This document shows positions 1-13,200 of a stretch of 64,000 bases of DNA, in pieces. Each line of letters starts with the position of its first letter. Positions within the stretch are counted from its first letter, which is position 1. Below the pieces are notes generated by a model. It was not told where the DNA came from, did no database searches, and worked only from the letters and a program-made list of their open reading frames with translations. Where the stretch lies: contig OZ026844.1 of the NCBI GenBank assembly GCA_964023205.1, positions 31,853,326-31,917,325 on the forward strand. The letters run 5' to 3'. The DNA is from Lutraria lutraria. Taxonomy: Eukaryota > Mollusca > Bivalvia > Venerida > Mactridae. Made by a program: the position numbers and the translations under genes.

Positions 1-510
1 TTGACAATGAAAACCTTGACAAAGCTGTGAATATTCTGTGCTTTATGTTGCTGTCATTATAATTTTATAGGATCCCCCCATTGTATTTAGATTGTCTTGT
101 CATTTGTTTACATCATGTAAGATAATGTGAGTGGATTAAGATAAGTCAAGTGATTTATGATACATTTACTTCATGTGTCTACATGACATTGTATACGTAC
201 TAGACTCTGTTAATATTATCTGTTTGTTTACTTTAGATATTGGGGATCCTGTCTAGCTAAAAATTTATTTGATTTCATAAGTTGAAGAATACTCTTTTGT
301 TAAGACTGCTAAGCAAGTTGCTAAAGTATTGCCCCATACAAAAACATAAAAATTTAGTCATGTTATTTGATTAAAGTTTAACTCTGATCTAGGGTCCTGA
401 CAATAGTGATTTTGCTTATATGTCTTTATGTGTTTTTTATACAGTAAAATAGATGCAAAAAAGTATACATACAATTACAAAGTATATGATGTATTTAAAA
501 CACACCATTA
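1..510. other. AT-rich flank, no gene seen
   Basis: I see no exon with a plausible splice frame and no repeat boundary here. It could be intron of the MFSD5 gene, whose first coding exon is not visible in the window, or intergenic DNA. Confidence 0.5.
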
Positions 511-1647
511 TTGTCGAGCCCGCCTGCGGTGAGCTCGACTTAGTCGCCACAATGGTGGTTGCGTGTCTGTACGTTAGTTAGTTAGTTAGTTAGTTAGTTA
601 GTGAGTGAGTGAGTGAGTGAGTGAGTGAGTGAGTGAGTGAGTGAGTGAGTGAGTGAGTGAGTGAGTGAGTCCGTCCGGATCCTTGTCCGGGCTGTATCTC
701 CCTTATGCATTGACACTTTTTTTAAAATAACTTGGCATAATTGTTAAACACCATGAGACGGTGTGCAGTGCGCAAAATCCAGGTCTCTAGCTCAAAGGTC
801 AAGGTCACACATAGAGGTCAAACGTCAAAAATGAGCATTATAGACCTTGTCCGGGCTGTATCTCCCTTATTCATAGAAACTTTTTAAGATAACTTGGCAT
901 TATTGTTAAACACCATGAGACGGTGTGCAGTGCGCAAAATCCAGATCTCTAGCTCAAAGGTCAAGGTCACACTTAGAGGTCAAACATCAAAAATGAGCAT
1001 TATAGACCTTGTCTGGGCTGTATCTCCCTTATGCATAGAAATTTTTTAAGATAACTTGGCATAATTGTTAAACACCATGGGGCGGTGTGCAGTGTGCAAG
1101 ATCCAGGTCTCTAGCTCAAAGGTCAAGGTCACACTTAGAGGTCAAACGTCAAAAATGAGCATTATACACCTTGTCCGGGCTGTATCTCCCTTATGCATTA
1201 AAACTTTTTAAGATAACTTGGCATAATTGTAAAACACCATGAGGCGGTGTGCAGTGCGTAAGATCAAGGTCTCTAGCTCAAAGGTCAAGGTCACACTTAG
1301 AGGTCAAACATAAAAAATAATCATTATACACCTTGTCAGGGCTGTGTCTCCCTTATGCATTGAATTATTTAAAAATGACTTGCCATAATACAATGCGACC
1401 ATGTGTCTTGGGCAACACCCAGATTTTTATAGGTCAAAGGTCAAGATTACACATTCGGTCAAATATATTTTCCTTGTCTGGGCTGTAACTTCTGTTTGCA
1501 TTCAAGGATTTTTAAATAAATTGGTATAAAAGTTTACTTCAATGAAATGATGTGTCATGAATATCACCCATACTTGTAGTTCAAAGGTCAAGATCACAAG
1601 CTGGCTAAACAGGGGCTCGACATGTTGCCCTTGCCTTGGGCTTCTAG
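511..1647 (+). mobile_element. Helentron/pearl-like tandem-monomer element, copy 1
   Basis: It opens TTGTCGAGCCCGCC with a 7-bp hairpin (GTCGAGC/GCTCGAC) and closes with GGGCTCGAC followed by GGGCTTCTAG. The 9-bp GTCGAGCCC at the start is the exact inverse of GGGCTCGAC near the end. A GTTA/GTGA microsatellite follows the 5' hairpin, then about six monomers of 150-165 bp, the last two strongly diverged. Each good monomer holds AAGGTCAAGGTCAC. Three further copies lie at 28137, 31916 and 36268 with the same ends. The CTAG|T 3' end and subterminal inverted repeats fit non-autonomous Helitron/Helentron elements; that class assignment is inference. Confidence 0.75.
573..670 (+). repeat. (GTTA)n then (GTGA)n microsatellite
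   Basis: About seven GTTA units run directly into about seventeen GTGA units. This is the longest of the four copies of this internal microsatellite; the other elements have only two to five units. Confidence 0.95.
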
Positions 1648-2821
1648 TTTAATTAAAGCGGTGTTTGTTTGTAGCCTAATTAATGAATGGATGAAACAAT
1701 TAAGTGATATGAATAAGCATAAAACATCAAAGTGGTTGCAATTATGACTAACTGCCACATGGAATCAACACATTTTAATTGAAGGCAAGGCAAGGCAAAT
1801 TTATTAACAGATTTGTACATATGTACATCATCTAGCATAATATAATATACAATACAGTAAATAGCATGTCATCATATTACGCAAAATATAAACTGTGAAA
1901 TTATTTAAAAACACAACCAAGATAATTAAAAGTATCAACAACTTCTATGGGTTCGTTCATATAACACCACTGTTCATTCGCATGCAAGAGGCCACGATTT
2001 CTAAAAAAATGAAGATGTATTATAGTTAATTGTAAAATAGGAGGAAATGATATTCATTCTTATACGAACTCCAACGGCTTTTCTTGAAATATTCTTGAAA
2101 ATTCATAATAAACAGACAGACAGATAACTTTATTCACTAAAGTAAGAGCTAAATAGATCATGACCTTGGATATTAGAATAAATGCATTTAGCTGTTACGT
2201 TCATAACTATAATATTCTATTTCATTTTGAAATGCTAAGATCATAGAGAACGACTTCGCACTTTACAGAATCGCGGGAAAATAATTAACAATGTGCACGT
2301 GTGAATTTATGTAGGGACCATTTCATAGGTCTGTTTTGCTTTGAGTTAAGCATATGTTCATGAGAGTTAAGAACTTGCTCTATGATAATTATTGTTCGAG
2401 TATATTTAGTGTTAGAGCATCCCATGAAGACTCGTGTCATCGTAGCTGGAGCGTCCAACGGCCAGAGCGTGCACGTGACCGGTCGTTACCATCATTAGTT
2501 CTAAGCCTTCCAGTCATGGAGACTGGTGGCGTCGTCGAAGAAGGGGATACATCCACCTTCGACCTCTTCGGTCAACGTCTTAGAGGAATAAAGTATTCTG
2601 TTAAAGACACGTTCACACGTTTTCGTAATATAATCAAGTTGGATTGCAATCTATGTGTCAATGAATATAGATGATCTATTTATTTAAGTATTTAACGACT
2701 CTTTTCGCACCTGTTTCACAAATCCAATCAAATAGTCAATTATGTTTTCATTTGATAAGCATTTAAATATCTCTTTATTCTACAAAAGTCGGCATTCAAA
2801 GCATAATTATGGTCAATATAC
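1648..2821. other. Intergenic or intronic DNA, no recognised gene
   Basis: At 1782-1812 a (AAGGC)n run is followed by AAATTTATTAACAG, and at 2112-2137 a CAGA run is followed by AACTTTATTCAC. Both look like reversed 3' tails of retroelements, although no coding part is visible. A 106-codon open frame at 2354-2674 is rich in CpG and GTCGTCG-type codons compared with its surroundings but resembles nothing I recognise. It is reported as a finding rather than a gene. Confidence 0.45.
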
Positions 2822-3032
2822 ATACAGTGATTTTTTTCGCTATATTTACAGCCAATTATGGGCAGTTTCCCCTAGTAAAATTTCCCCCATTTTCCCCCTA
2901 AATTGGCCAGAATATTCCGCTAACAAGAAGTGTTTTCCACATGATCACGTAAAAAGAAGTAAAAAATACAAACGTTTTCTCACCATTGTCACCAATTACA
3001 GTGTAGTAATATTTATGATTAAAACAACTATA
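2822..3032 (+). repeat. Dispersed repeat 'GGGCAGTTTCCCCTAG', copy 1
   Basis: About 200 bp match 11105-11305 in order: GGGCAGTTTCCCCTAG, then AAGAAGTGTTTTCCACATGA, then CACCATTGTCACCAATTACA. The similarity ends abruptly on both sides, so this is a dispersed repeat of unknown class. The open frame across it is not maintained in the second copy. Confidence 0.75.
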
Positions 3033-3046
3033 CAACTATAATTTTT

Positions 3047-4064
3047 ATGCCCCCCTTCGAAGAAGAGGGGGTATATTGTTTTGCTAGCCTGTCGGTCTGT
3101 CTGTCTGTCTGTCTGTCGGTAGACCAGTTAGTTTCCGATGGATAACTCGTCAACGGATTGACCGATGGGCCTGATACTTTGCAGGTACATTGGCCCTGGA
3201 CAGTAGATGACCCCTATTGAAATTGGGGTCACTAGGTCAAAGGTCAAGGTCACTGTGACATTGAGTGTGAAAATCGTTTCCGATCGATAACTCGTCAACG
3301 GATTGACCGATGGGCCTGATACTTCGCAGGTGCATTGGCCTTGGACAGTAGTTGACCCCTATTGAAATTGGGGTCACTAGGTCAAAGGTCAAGGTCACTC
3401 TGACATTGAGTGTGAAAATCGTTTCCGATCGATAACTTGTCAACGGATTGACTGATGGGCCTGATACTTCGCAGGTGCATTGGCCTTGGACAGTAGTTGA
3501 CCCCTATTGAAATTGGGGTCACTAGGTCAAAGGTCAAGGTCACTCTGACATTGAGGGTGAAAATTGTTTCCGATCGATAACTCGTCAACGGATTGACTGA
3601 TGGGTCTGATATTTTGCAGGTGCATTGGCCTTGGACACTAGGTGACCCCTATTGAAATTGGGGTCACTAGGTCAAAGGTCAAGGTCACTGTGACATGGAG
3701 TGTGAAAATCGTTTCCGATCGATAAGTCTTCAACGGATTGACTGATTGGCCTTATACATAGCAGGTACATTGGCCTCGGACACTAGGTGACCCCTATTGA
3801 AATTGGGATCACTAGGTCAAAGGTCAAGGCCACTGTGACATGGAGTGTGAAAAACGTTTCCCATCGATAACTCGTCAACGGATTGACTGATGGGCCTGAT
3901 ACTTTGCAGGTGCATTGGCCTTGGACAGTAAATGACCCCTTTTGAAATTGGGGTCACTAGGTCAAAGGTCAAGGTCACTGTGTCATGGAGTGTGAAAATC
4001 GAGCGATAACTCTGTGTCAAGGCCCTGTTTGGGGGGCATATGTCTCCGACCGCGGAGCTCTTGT
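3047..4064 (+). mobile_element. Tandem-monomer element, 'TGCCCCC' family, about 1.0 kb
   Basis: It starts TATGCCCCCTTCGAAGAAGA with a CCCCC/GGGGG hairpin and a GTCT microsatellite, and ends GGGGGGCATATGTCTCCGAC followed by a CTCTTGTTTT tail. Inside are six monomers of about 145 bp beginning CGATAACTCGTCAACGGATT and each ending AGGTCAAAGGTCAAGGTCAC (one copy has GGCCAC). The reverse-strand open frames of 67-68 codons that recur at 145-bp steps are products of the monomer and not genes. The build, hairpin then microsatellite then monomers, parallels the element at 511-1647, but the sequence is different. Confidence 0.8.
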
Positions 4065-4414
4065 TTTATATAAATTACATATATTTTAATAATAAGCCAT
4101 TAATCTGTCATACTCACATCTACTTTAAACACCAGTTATAAACATATACATACATACATATTTATACAATTTATAGGAAACTGATATTCAATAAAAAAAA
4201 AACTATAATTAAGTCCCTTTAAACAGGTACGTGTATATATAATATACGTACCTGCTTAAAAATAATTAACCCCATAAATTATCATTTTAAGGGACATATG
4301 TAGATGTTTTTTAATACTTTTTTCATAGAATATCAGGCTCAGGACTGTGGTATAACGTAAACAAATATACAAATACAATAATATAATTCAATATACATTT
4401 TGTACTAACCATTC

Positions 4415-4526
4415 TGTGGCGAGTCGTTATTACTTTGTGGCCAGTCGTTATTAATTTGTGGCGAGTCGTTATTTAAGTGTGTCGAGACGTTATTGTGGCG
4501 AGTCGTTATTGTGGCGAGTCGTTACA
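4415..4526 (+). repeat. Short tandem repeat GTGGCGAGTCGTTATT
   Basis: Six imperfect units of 16-24 bp around the core GTGGCGAGTCGTTA lie in an otherwise AT-rich stretch. The spacing varies, and the last two units are 18 bp apart and nearly identical. Confidence 0.85.
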
Positions 4527-6059
4527 AATTCATGAAAATATAAATGTAACACTCATTCTTGAAAATTAACGAGTCTTTGGAATTTTGTTGGTCATAATGC
4601 TTAATGTAACATGAGATTGTACTACATATTCCATAAATACTGTCAAAACATGTGATTATCAAGTAAAGTGTGTAGCGATTTTCGGAAAATACGACCTGTA
4701 CCGTACTGAATGGTACGGACTTTATTCTATACCACTGACGATGAAGAAAGAAGAACTCACGATAAATTTGATGCATCAAAGCTTGGGGTAATTAAAATTG
4801 GTGTTGATAGGTGCAAACAACTTAAATAAGCATGGTCAATTAAAGATATGACTGACAAGTTGCCGATCTTTAAAAATATATCACAAGATTCGGCGACGGA
4901 TCTTGAGCATTCGGTAACTTTTATACAGTGCTTTTTTTTCTGATTTGCTACTCGTCCGCGGACAACTACCACCTAAAAAGTTACTTGTCCGAGGAGAAAA
5001 AATCCCGTGTCGGACAAGTCGGGCATAGGAATTCCACACCCCTGATTAAGCTCAATATTCGAATTCATTTGTTGCATGAATGATAAAAAACCTTGTCATT
5101 CATTAACAGATTTCTTAGAGATCATCATTGATGACCCCCTCATATTTCATTAGTGAACATTTTCATATAAATTTGTTAACATGATGATATCCCACCCGCA
5201 TCAAAATATTACAGTTGACAGACCTTTCGTGTAAAAGTTATTATCAGTTTATAGTGATAGCTGAAGGCCAAATTATTCACTCATATCATGTCAACCATTT
5301 CTATTTTTATTCCCTGTTTGATTTTTACTTTGATATATATGTTGCTACATTGCAAAACATATTTATGATGGTTTGTTAAGATAAAATATTTTGACTGAGC
5401 CATGGTTCAATTAATTGATTTTGAACAATATAAATTAATATACTTTTTTTCATTACACAGTTATAATCCTGTTTTTGAATAAGCTTTCTTCCATTGACTC
5501 TTAAGTATTTAATTTATTACACTTCATTCATACGTGTAATTATGTTAATAAATATAGATTCACTTTAGTGTCAATTTATTTTAATCTATAACCAAAAAAT
5601 ATAATTGAATTTTGTTTTCTCATGCATAATATGGTGTGGTAATTAATGTTACATCATAATCGTAACATGTATACTCATAGTGTCAGTAAACAGGTCCTGT
5701 TTTTTACAGCTTATATACTTTTGAAGATTTTTTGTTTCAGAAGAAAATAGAGGATTCGATCCCCGTTTTCTAACAAACAAAATACAGAAAATTAAGTTTT
5801 GTATAGACATGATCATATATATTGATAATGTCAAAATATTATTTTATCAGGTTTTACTTTATTCGATCATTAAAACCGCTGTGTTTGTCATTAATGATGT
5901 ATGCAAGTCACAGGGCCTTGGGCTGACTTCATAGACATATTTTAATTAAGATCTCTGTTAACTTTACTTTCATCTTGTTAATGGTATACATAGTATTACA
6001 TTTCATGTGCTTGAATACTTTCCCCCCAAAAAATGTAATATTTTAAGTTTTAAAAATGG
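4527..6059. other. No recognised feature
   Basis: Open frames here are all under 90 codons, AT-rich, and lack any family resemblance or splice context. I see no repeat with a clear partner elsewhere in the window. Confidence 0.5.
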
Positions 6060-6616
6060 GCACTGTATATGTCTTTAAATTGGCAGGGCTAAAATTTGGC
6101 ATTTTTTGGAAAGTAAAATATTGGCGGAGGTCAAGAATTTGCGATTTCTTTAAAGTCCGCCAAAATAAAACCACCCACTGTCCGTCACCCGCTATAATTA
6201 CACCAATGTAGCCTATACTATAATTTGCTGCACATCTTTAAATGTTCTTTGTTTGTAACCATTTTCACACCGACCTACTACTTGTACACTGCCCTTTTCT
6301 TATTGTAATATACATCGTTAATAGTATCCCTTTGTTATATAAATTGCAAAACAGTTGAAGATTAGCACATTTTATTAACAAATGGTAATAGTTTGCTTGT
6401 TTCTCTATATATGCAAAAGTATAACTTATTTGCATATATTTGCATATTTAACCACTGATTAATTATTTGTAGCTTAACTCAAGTTATTTGTTTCGCTATT
6501 ATTGGCGGTGTTATATATATGCGGTGTGAATTATTGGCGGGGTTTTAAATTGGCTGAAACCTGTCAACCGCCAAAATAGTGAACATTAAACCACCGCCAA
6601 AATTTCAACATGTACA
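6060..6616. mobile_element. MITE-like element with GGCGG inverted ends
   Basis: The left end ACTGTATATGTCTTTAAATT and the right end, read in reverse as ACTGTACATGTTGAAATTTT, are imperfect terminal inverted repeats. Both sides carry TTGGCGG/CCGCCAA motifs internally (6122, 6165, 6503, 6534, 6568, 6593). No coding capacity is visible. This is a non-autonomous DNA transposon by structure; the superfamily is not determined. Confidence 0.6.
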
Positions 6617-6639
6617 GTATCAAAGCCATATCTATGAAA

Positions 6640-6790
6640 CGGCCTACACTGCAACATCCCCAAAGCAACTCTCTAAATGGGAATAGCAAAATTAGGTTGT
6701 TGTTGAAAGGTTGCTGCTCTAGAGAGGTTAAATTAATAGTTAGATTGTGCAGTTGGGAAAAAAAATCATGCTGTTGTTGCGCAAACTACC
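6640..6790 (+). repeat. 'CAACCTC' palindromic repeat, fragment
   Basis: It matches the longer copies at 14112 and 22080: CAACATCCCCAAAGCAACTC, a GTTGTTGTTGAAAGGTTGCT block, CTCTAGAGAGGTTAAATTAA, then ATCATGCTGTTGTTG. The right-hand end GGTTGTACTGTA is missing. Confidence 0.7.
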
Positions 6791-7249
6791 ATTTGTTTTC
6801 CAAAACTCACCTTACATAGAAATCAACTTTTGACTGATTTGTAGTTCTGAACAACATCAGAACCTTCAGAGCTTTGATTTCACAATAGTTGTTTTAACAA
6901 AATAGGTTGTATTTTATGTACATGTAAATGTATAGTCAGTATATTGCATGAAAAAATAAAGTTATTATGACACTGTTAGTTCCACTTGCAAAAAATGCTA
7001 GTGGTCCGAAATCTATTTTTCGCTAGCATTTTGCCAGTTTGCTAGTGTTAATTTTGAGCCCTGAATTATACGTTGTTTTCAGCATAAACCAAGCCTGTGC
7101 AAAATATTTGAATATCTTATTATACTTTGTTTTCTGTATAATCCAAGTCTGTGCAGCATGATTTCATTGTAGATATTAATTAATTTGACCGATAATATGG
7201 TAGGGAGGAATTCATCAATTAATGGTAACATCTTGTGTACTTCTTTCAG

Positions 7250-10200
7250 CTGGTGACTGGCTTCAGGGACCACATGTATATGCATTATATGATAGTTATG
7301 GAATGACAACACATCAGATTGAGATCCTGTTTGTGGCTGGATTTGGGTCCAGCATGTTGGTTGGGACTGTGGTCGGTTCCTTCGCTGATAGATAGTATGT
7401 ATTCTAGTTGATAGATTAACCTTCAGGTTTTCATGCCGACTTGGTTATGGTTAAATCTAGTGGCTTTGATAGATAAGAACCAATTAATTCTGCATTTTGA
7501 GACTGGATTCAAAATTTTAGGCTATGAACTCTTACGTAGGTGCAACGTCAATGTTTGGAGAATTGTTCATTTCATTTAGTTCAAGAATATTGTATAAGTT
7601 ATGAGAGCATTAAAGCCACAATAAACTTCGGGAACATTGTATTGTCATCATTTGATAATCGCAGATCTGTGGTACGGAATTGTAAAATGAATCATATAAA
7701 ACAGAATAACATAATTACATATTAAAACACACTCATACTTTTACACATACCAAATAATCTTGAATGAAACTTTTACATTTCAAGCGAAATTATTTACTTA
7801 ATGACACTTCGTCAGTGATAAGGAGATTGTCGTTAATTTTCCTTGAGTTTTCCGATAACCAATGAATGGACAGTAAACATAAGAGTACATGACGTCATAC
7901 ACATAACATTGCAAAAATTTTGGAATTTTATTTTCGACTCCAGTGAAGTCACTGATATGTGCACAGTTCTGATCATTCACGAAGCTTTCGGAAATGTTTG
8001 GCAAATAATAAATATAAACAAAACATTGTATTTTTTCCTTCGTACAAAATACTAAATTTTTTTCCCCATTAGTTACTTCTCAAGCAAGGAACGATCAAGT
8101 GAGATCAGATATGGGTCCCTTCTTTACCATTTTTGGTACATTTTAATATCACAATCTTGCGAGGTCTTTTATACATTGAAAACAATGCCAAATTTAAGAC
8201 ATATTGTGGCTTTAATAATCTTTTATGAGTACTACACCCCATGAATGACTTACGATCCTGTTGCATGCAGTATGATTATCAATGTTGTCATTACGCAATA
8301 AATCTTATCAGTTCTTATCTTTTTATGAGTTTCATTCGAAGATTTTATTCAATAACAGTACTGTTGAAAGTATTTGCACAAGATGGAACTTTAAGCCAAC
8401 CCCCTGATGATAAATACTATCTTGATAAAAATCTGACTTAATTCTCCCCAGGTGTTAAATAAAACAATTTTTAACTAAGATACAAAGACTGGTTTATAGT
8501 GTTGTCCCGATAGTCTTTGAAAGTTGATAACTTATTGGACCACCCCACAATCGGTGACAAACCCCTTTGGTTTCTACTAAAGTATAATGATATTACCAGT
8601 ACCTCTGCATGTAAATGACTTGATGATTTGGTTGAATATGGTTTCATAGATAAACCACCTAAACTGTGTCCTTTGATAACTAAACAGCCAATTCCTCGTT
8701 CCCATGGTGTCAGATTATGCCATTCTTTAAAAATGTTTGTTTGGGGTAACTCAGCGGTAACTCTATCAAGTGAATTTTCAGTGGGAAAGTAGGTAGGAAA
8801 TTTTTTTATGTCCCCGTATCAATAGATTGGGGGTATATTGATTTTGGCTTGTCTGTTTATCTGTCTGTTTGTACCAAACTTTAATCTTGCCTATGAAATC
8901 AAAAGACTTCCATCTACTGTACAGTCGTCAAACTTCATATGTTGGTTCCTCAAGACAATCTCTACAGGACTTGTGCATTTTAAGGTCATTAGGTCAAGGT
9001 CACTGTGGGGGTACTGTGTTTAAAAAAAAAACATATTGTTTACAGTTTATATTAGATAGAATCCAAAATACCTGTCAAAATGCTATTTATTATATATAGA
9101 CCCTATTCAAAAACAAATTGCCCAAGAGACCAAAACAAGTTTGGTATGGCTGTTTTGGTGAGTAGCTAGCGTAACTCCAAACAAAATATTTATCAAGGAT
9201 GGCCTAAGGTTCAATGTGGTACTCAAAACAGAGGGATTTATGAGTCCAGTGACTTTAGATTGTTACACTTTCAGTCAGATTGCTTCAGAAAGTAATACCT
9301 TCAGACACCTTGTAACAGAGAAATATTTGCCTCACTCAGTTTTGTGACTATGACATGTGCTCTGACAGTCTAGCATTCTACTATCAATTGAAAATAGTCC
9401 CATTTTGACTGAACAATTCTTACCCTGTAACTGGAGGTTTGTACCTAACTAGCTGTGGTTAAACCATTTAAGGGTATAACTTTATTACAAGTTTTTCCTT
9501 CTTCAAGTCTTCGAAATTTGTCAAACTGAAAGGTCAATTTATGTATTATTTTTTTATCATTGTTTAAGTATCTTCTTTTTTTCAATGAAATAGTGAATTT
9601 ACTAATTTATGTAAGAAAATGAATACAGCTTGGTGATAGAAATTTGGAAAACTTTGGATGAAAATGTTTTCATTTCATGTACCCTGTATGTACATTTTCA
9701 GTGGACGAAGAAACAACTGTATACTGTATGGAGTTCTTTACGGTGCTGCCTGTGTTACCAAGGTGATCATTGTATTTTATGCAGATTTGTTTAATTTACT
9801 TCACAGTCTCAGTGCTAAATCAATAAATTTCAGTCTTGCTTGGGAATAAAGTTGGAGTGTATGCAGCATTACTGACAGTAAAGGCCACTTGAAAATTATT
9901 ATCAAACATTTGCTACACACTTGTGGTATTTGTAAAGAAAAGTTTAAAAGGGTGGACAAGAAAAAATTGGGCTATATACAAACGCCTCTTGTCTACAAAA
10001 ACTCCAATTAAGCTTAATGATTGCATAAAACTTTGTTCACATCATATAGTATTTTTTATATGTATTTTATTTCCCTAAGGAAATGTCTAGAGCAATTAGA
10101 ATTGCAGTTATGAATCAAACAATAATTTTGTGATGAGGAAAGGTTATATGTCTATGAAATATCTTTTTCAGCATTTCAACAACTTTTACATCCTGATGTT

Positions 10201-13200
10201 AGGTCGTCTGCTTGGTGGTACAGCAACATCTATTTTATACAGTGCTTTCGAGTCATGGCTTATCTATGAACACAATAAGGTAGCTATAATTGTAATTTAC
10301 GCACAGTTTATTGGGACCTGCCTCCGTGGTCGAGTGGTTAGGGTCGCTGACTTCAAATCACTGTAACCTGATGATAAAAAATCACTGATATTGGGTCATG
10401 GGTTCGAGCCCAGGTACCGACCATGTCTCTTTTTGTGAGAAAGTTGGTAGTTGCTTACGCAAGATGGGAGTCTAGTACTGGTTCTTCCCAGGAACTATGG
10501 TTAGATGATCTGTCTGCCTTATATGACTCAGACTGTTGAAATTGGACATAAAACTCAAACAAACAAAAACAATTTATTGTTAGGTTAGTTTTGAAGGGCC
10601 ACTGTAGTCAGGTAGTTATAGTCCCTGAGTTGGAACCACTGACCCCTTAATGTTGTTTTATTCACAGAGTCAGGGTTTTCCCTAGGATTTTTCATATGAG
10701 GATCCCAGGATCTCAGGGTTTGTATTTTGGGGGTCCCTGAGAAATTTTGGGAGTCCCATATACAGATATGCATTTTTTTGACTGAAGTTTAGAAACCAGA
10801 AATATTGGTTGACCCAATCGGGTAAAAACTTAATAGACGCTTGATATTGAATTATTGAATCGCATAGACGATAGTAAGAAAAAGTAAGAAAATATCCTAC
10901 CATAATTTATCTGTTTAAATTCAGAAATTGGTTGATTCAAGATTGGAACTCATGACCTTTTGTTTTATAGTCCAACGCAATACCACTTGACCACACATTG
11001 CCCCTAAGGTTATCTGTATTCAAACATCTGTACAATACATATAGTATACATAATGTGCAGATGTTTGAATATATATTATGTAACCTTAGTCTGCACCAGT
11101 GATTTTTTTTTGCAATATTTACTGCTGAATATGGGCAGTTTCCCCTAGCAAAATTTCTTTAATATTTCCCCTAAAATGGCTAGAATCTCCCCCTGACAAG
11201 AAGTGTTTTCCACATGATCATGTCAAAAGAAGAAAAATACAACAGTTTTCACACCATTGTCACCAATTACAGTGAAGTAATATCTATATATATGATTTAA
11301 ACAACAAAATCACTGTGCACAGAATCCGACTTTTTTGCGTTTTAACACAGAAATACGAGTCACGTAAATTCCTGAATCTTTAATTACTATGACATATGTA
11401 GCAATAATTATTTTAAATTTGAAATAAAATACAATATGCTTCAATTTTCATTTATGTCAAATTCATAACAAAGGGGAATATATACATGTAGTAAAAAGTA
11501 ACGCATTCATAATTTCTGCCGTGCAACTACCCACTTCTCCCTAAAGTGGCCCTACTTCTCCCTGAATTAAGATTAGGGAGAAGTCACTTCTCCCTAAACT
11601 TTCAACCTAGGCTGACCCCCTGCGTATACAATACAACATATTATACACAAAACATCAAACTTTGATTAAAACTAACAATGTTTCGAATAATTCTGTTGTC
11701 ACTGTTATTTTCATCTTTCTATCATTCTGCTTGAACAGATTCCAGGAAAAATGGATAAGTTAACTGTCCGATGGAATAAAACTGGAAATTAGCTTAACAA
11801 TAGTGTATTTTGATTTTATGATAAACTCAAAACAGACACATGTTTCACCTTGCTTGAGAAGTTTGTATAATGTCATTTATAGAATTAATGTATGAAACAG
11901 GTTGTCTTTATGTTCTGCATCATGTATATATTAACAACATGACACAAAAAGGAAGAGATTTTAGTCCCTCAGAATCCTAGTTATACGTATCACATGTACA
12001 GGTATATATTTGTCTTAAAGTTATCCGTCCGTGTTTTTTTAGCTCACATGTCACAAAGTGACAGGGTGAGCTTTTAGGATCAGTCTTCGTCCGGCGTCGT
12101 GCGTTGTCAAACTTCATGTTGTGAACACACTAGGGGCCACATTTTTAGCTCAATTTTAGCAAAACTGGGTCTGAACCTTAATATCGACAAAATCTCGGAC
12201 GAGTTCAATATTGGGCCATTTGGGGTCAAAAACTAGGTCACCGGGGCCAAATAAGGGAAAACCTTGTGAACACTCTAGAAGTCACTGTTTTGATTGGATC
12301 ATCATGAAACCTTGTCAGAATGTTTGTTTTCATAATATCTTGGACGAGTTCGAACATGGGTCATCCTGGGTCAAAAACTAGGTAGCTAGGCCAAATCTCA
12401 TGAAAAACCATGTAAACGTTGTAGATTTCACAGTTATAATTGGATCTTCACCAAACTTTGTCAAATCGTTTGTTTTAATGATATACCGATTGAGTACAAA
12501 TATGGGTCTTCTTGGGTCAATAACTAGGTCACCAGGTCAAATTTTAGGAAAAGTTTGTTAACACTACATAAATGTCACAGTTTTGATTGGACCGTGATAT
12601 GTGCTCGAGATATCGAGATAACGATGCTCATAATAAACATGGAAATTTGTATACAAGAAAGAACAAAAAGTGTCAGGCCTTCAAGATCTCCTCGAGATAA
12701 GTCTAGTGCTCGTAATATTGATGCTCGTAATAACGAAGTTTTACTGTTGTATAAAATATTTTGTACTTGTAAAAACAATGGTCATAACTTTGCCATTTTA
12801 TGTCTGATATGAGATTCTTTTTTTTTAAATGTTCATTGGCAATTTGTCCATTTAGATTTGTGAAAATTGAAGCCAAAATGCTACTTAAAAAAAGAAGGAA
12901 AAATATGGCTGCTTGATATTTGTCTCTGTTTAAATTGTAACAATGTTTTTAAATGAGTCAAAAACTGACGTGGATCATTAACTCCATGTTTGAACAGACC
13001 ATATATACAACTACATGTATGTGATATAGAGATATGCTCCAATAAGCTTTATTTATTTAATTTTAATATGATGCTTGAATGATCAAATCTTAATGGAATC
13101 TGATCGACAGTAGTCTTGAAAGTATGATGCTGTTACAACATGTACAAATAATATCGCAAGTGATCCATATCAAATTTGGAGTAGTACATGTATATTATGA

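Noticed and set aside
3237..4020. Three similar 67-68 codon frames on the minus strand
   Set aside because: They recur at the 145-bp monomer step of a tandem-repeat element and are not a gene family.
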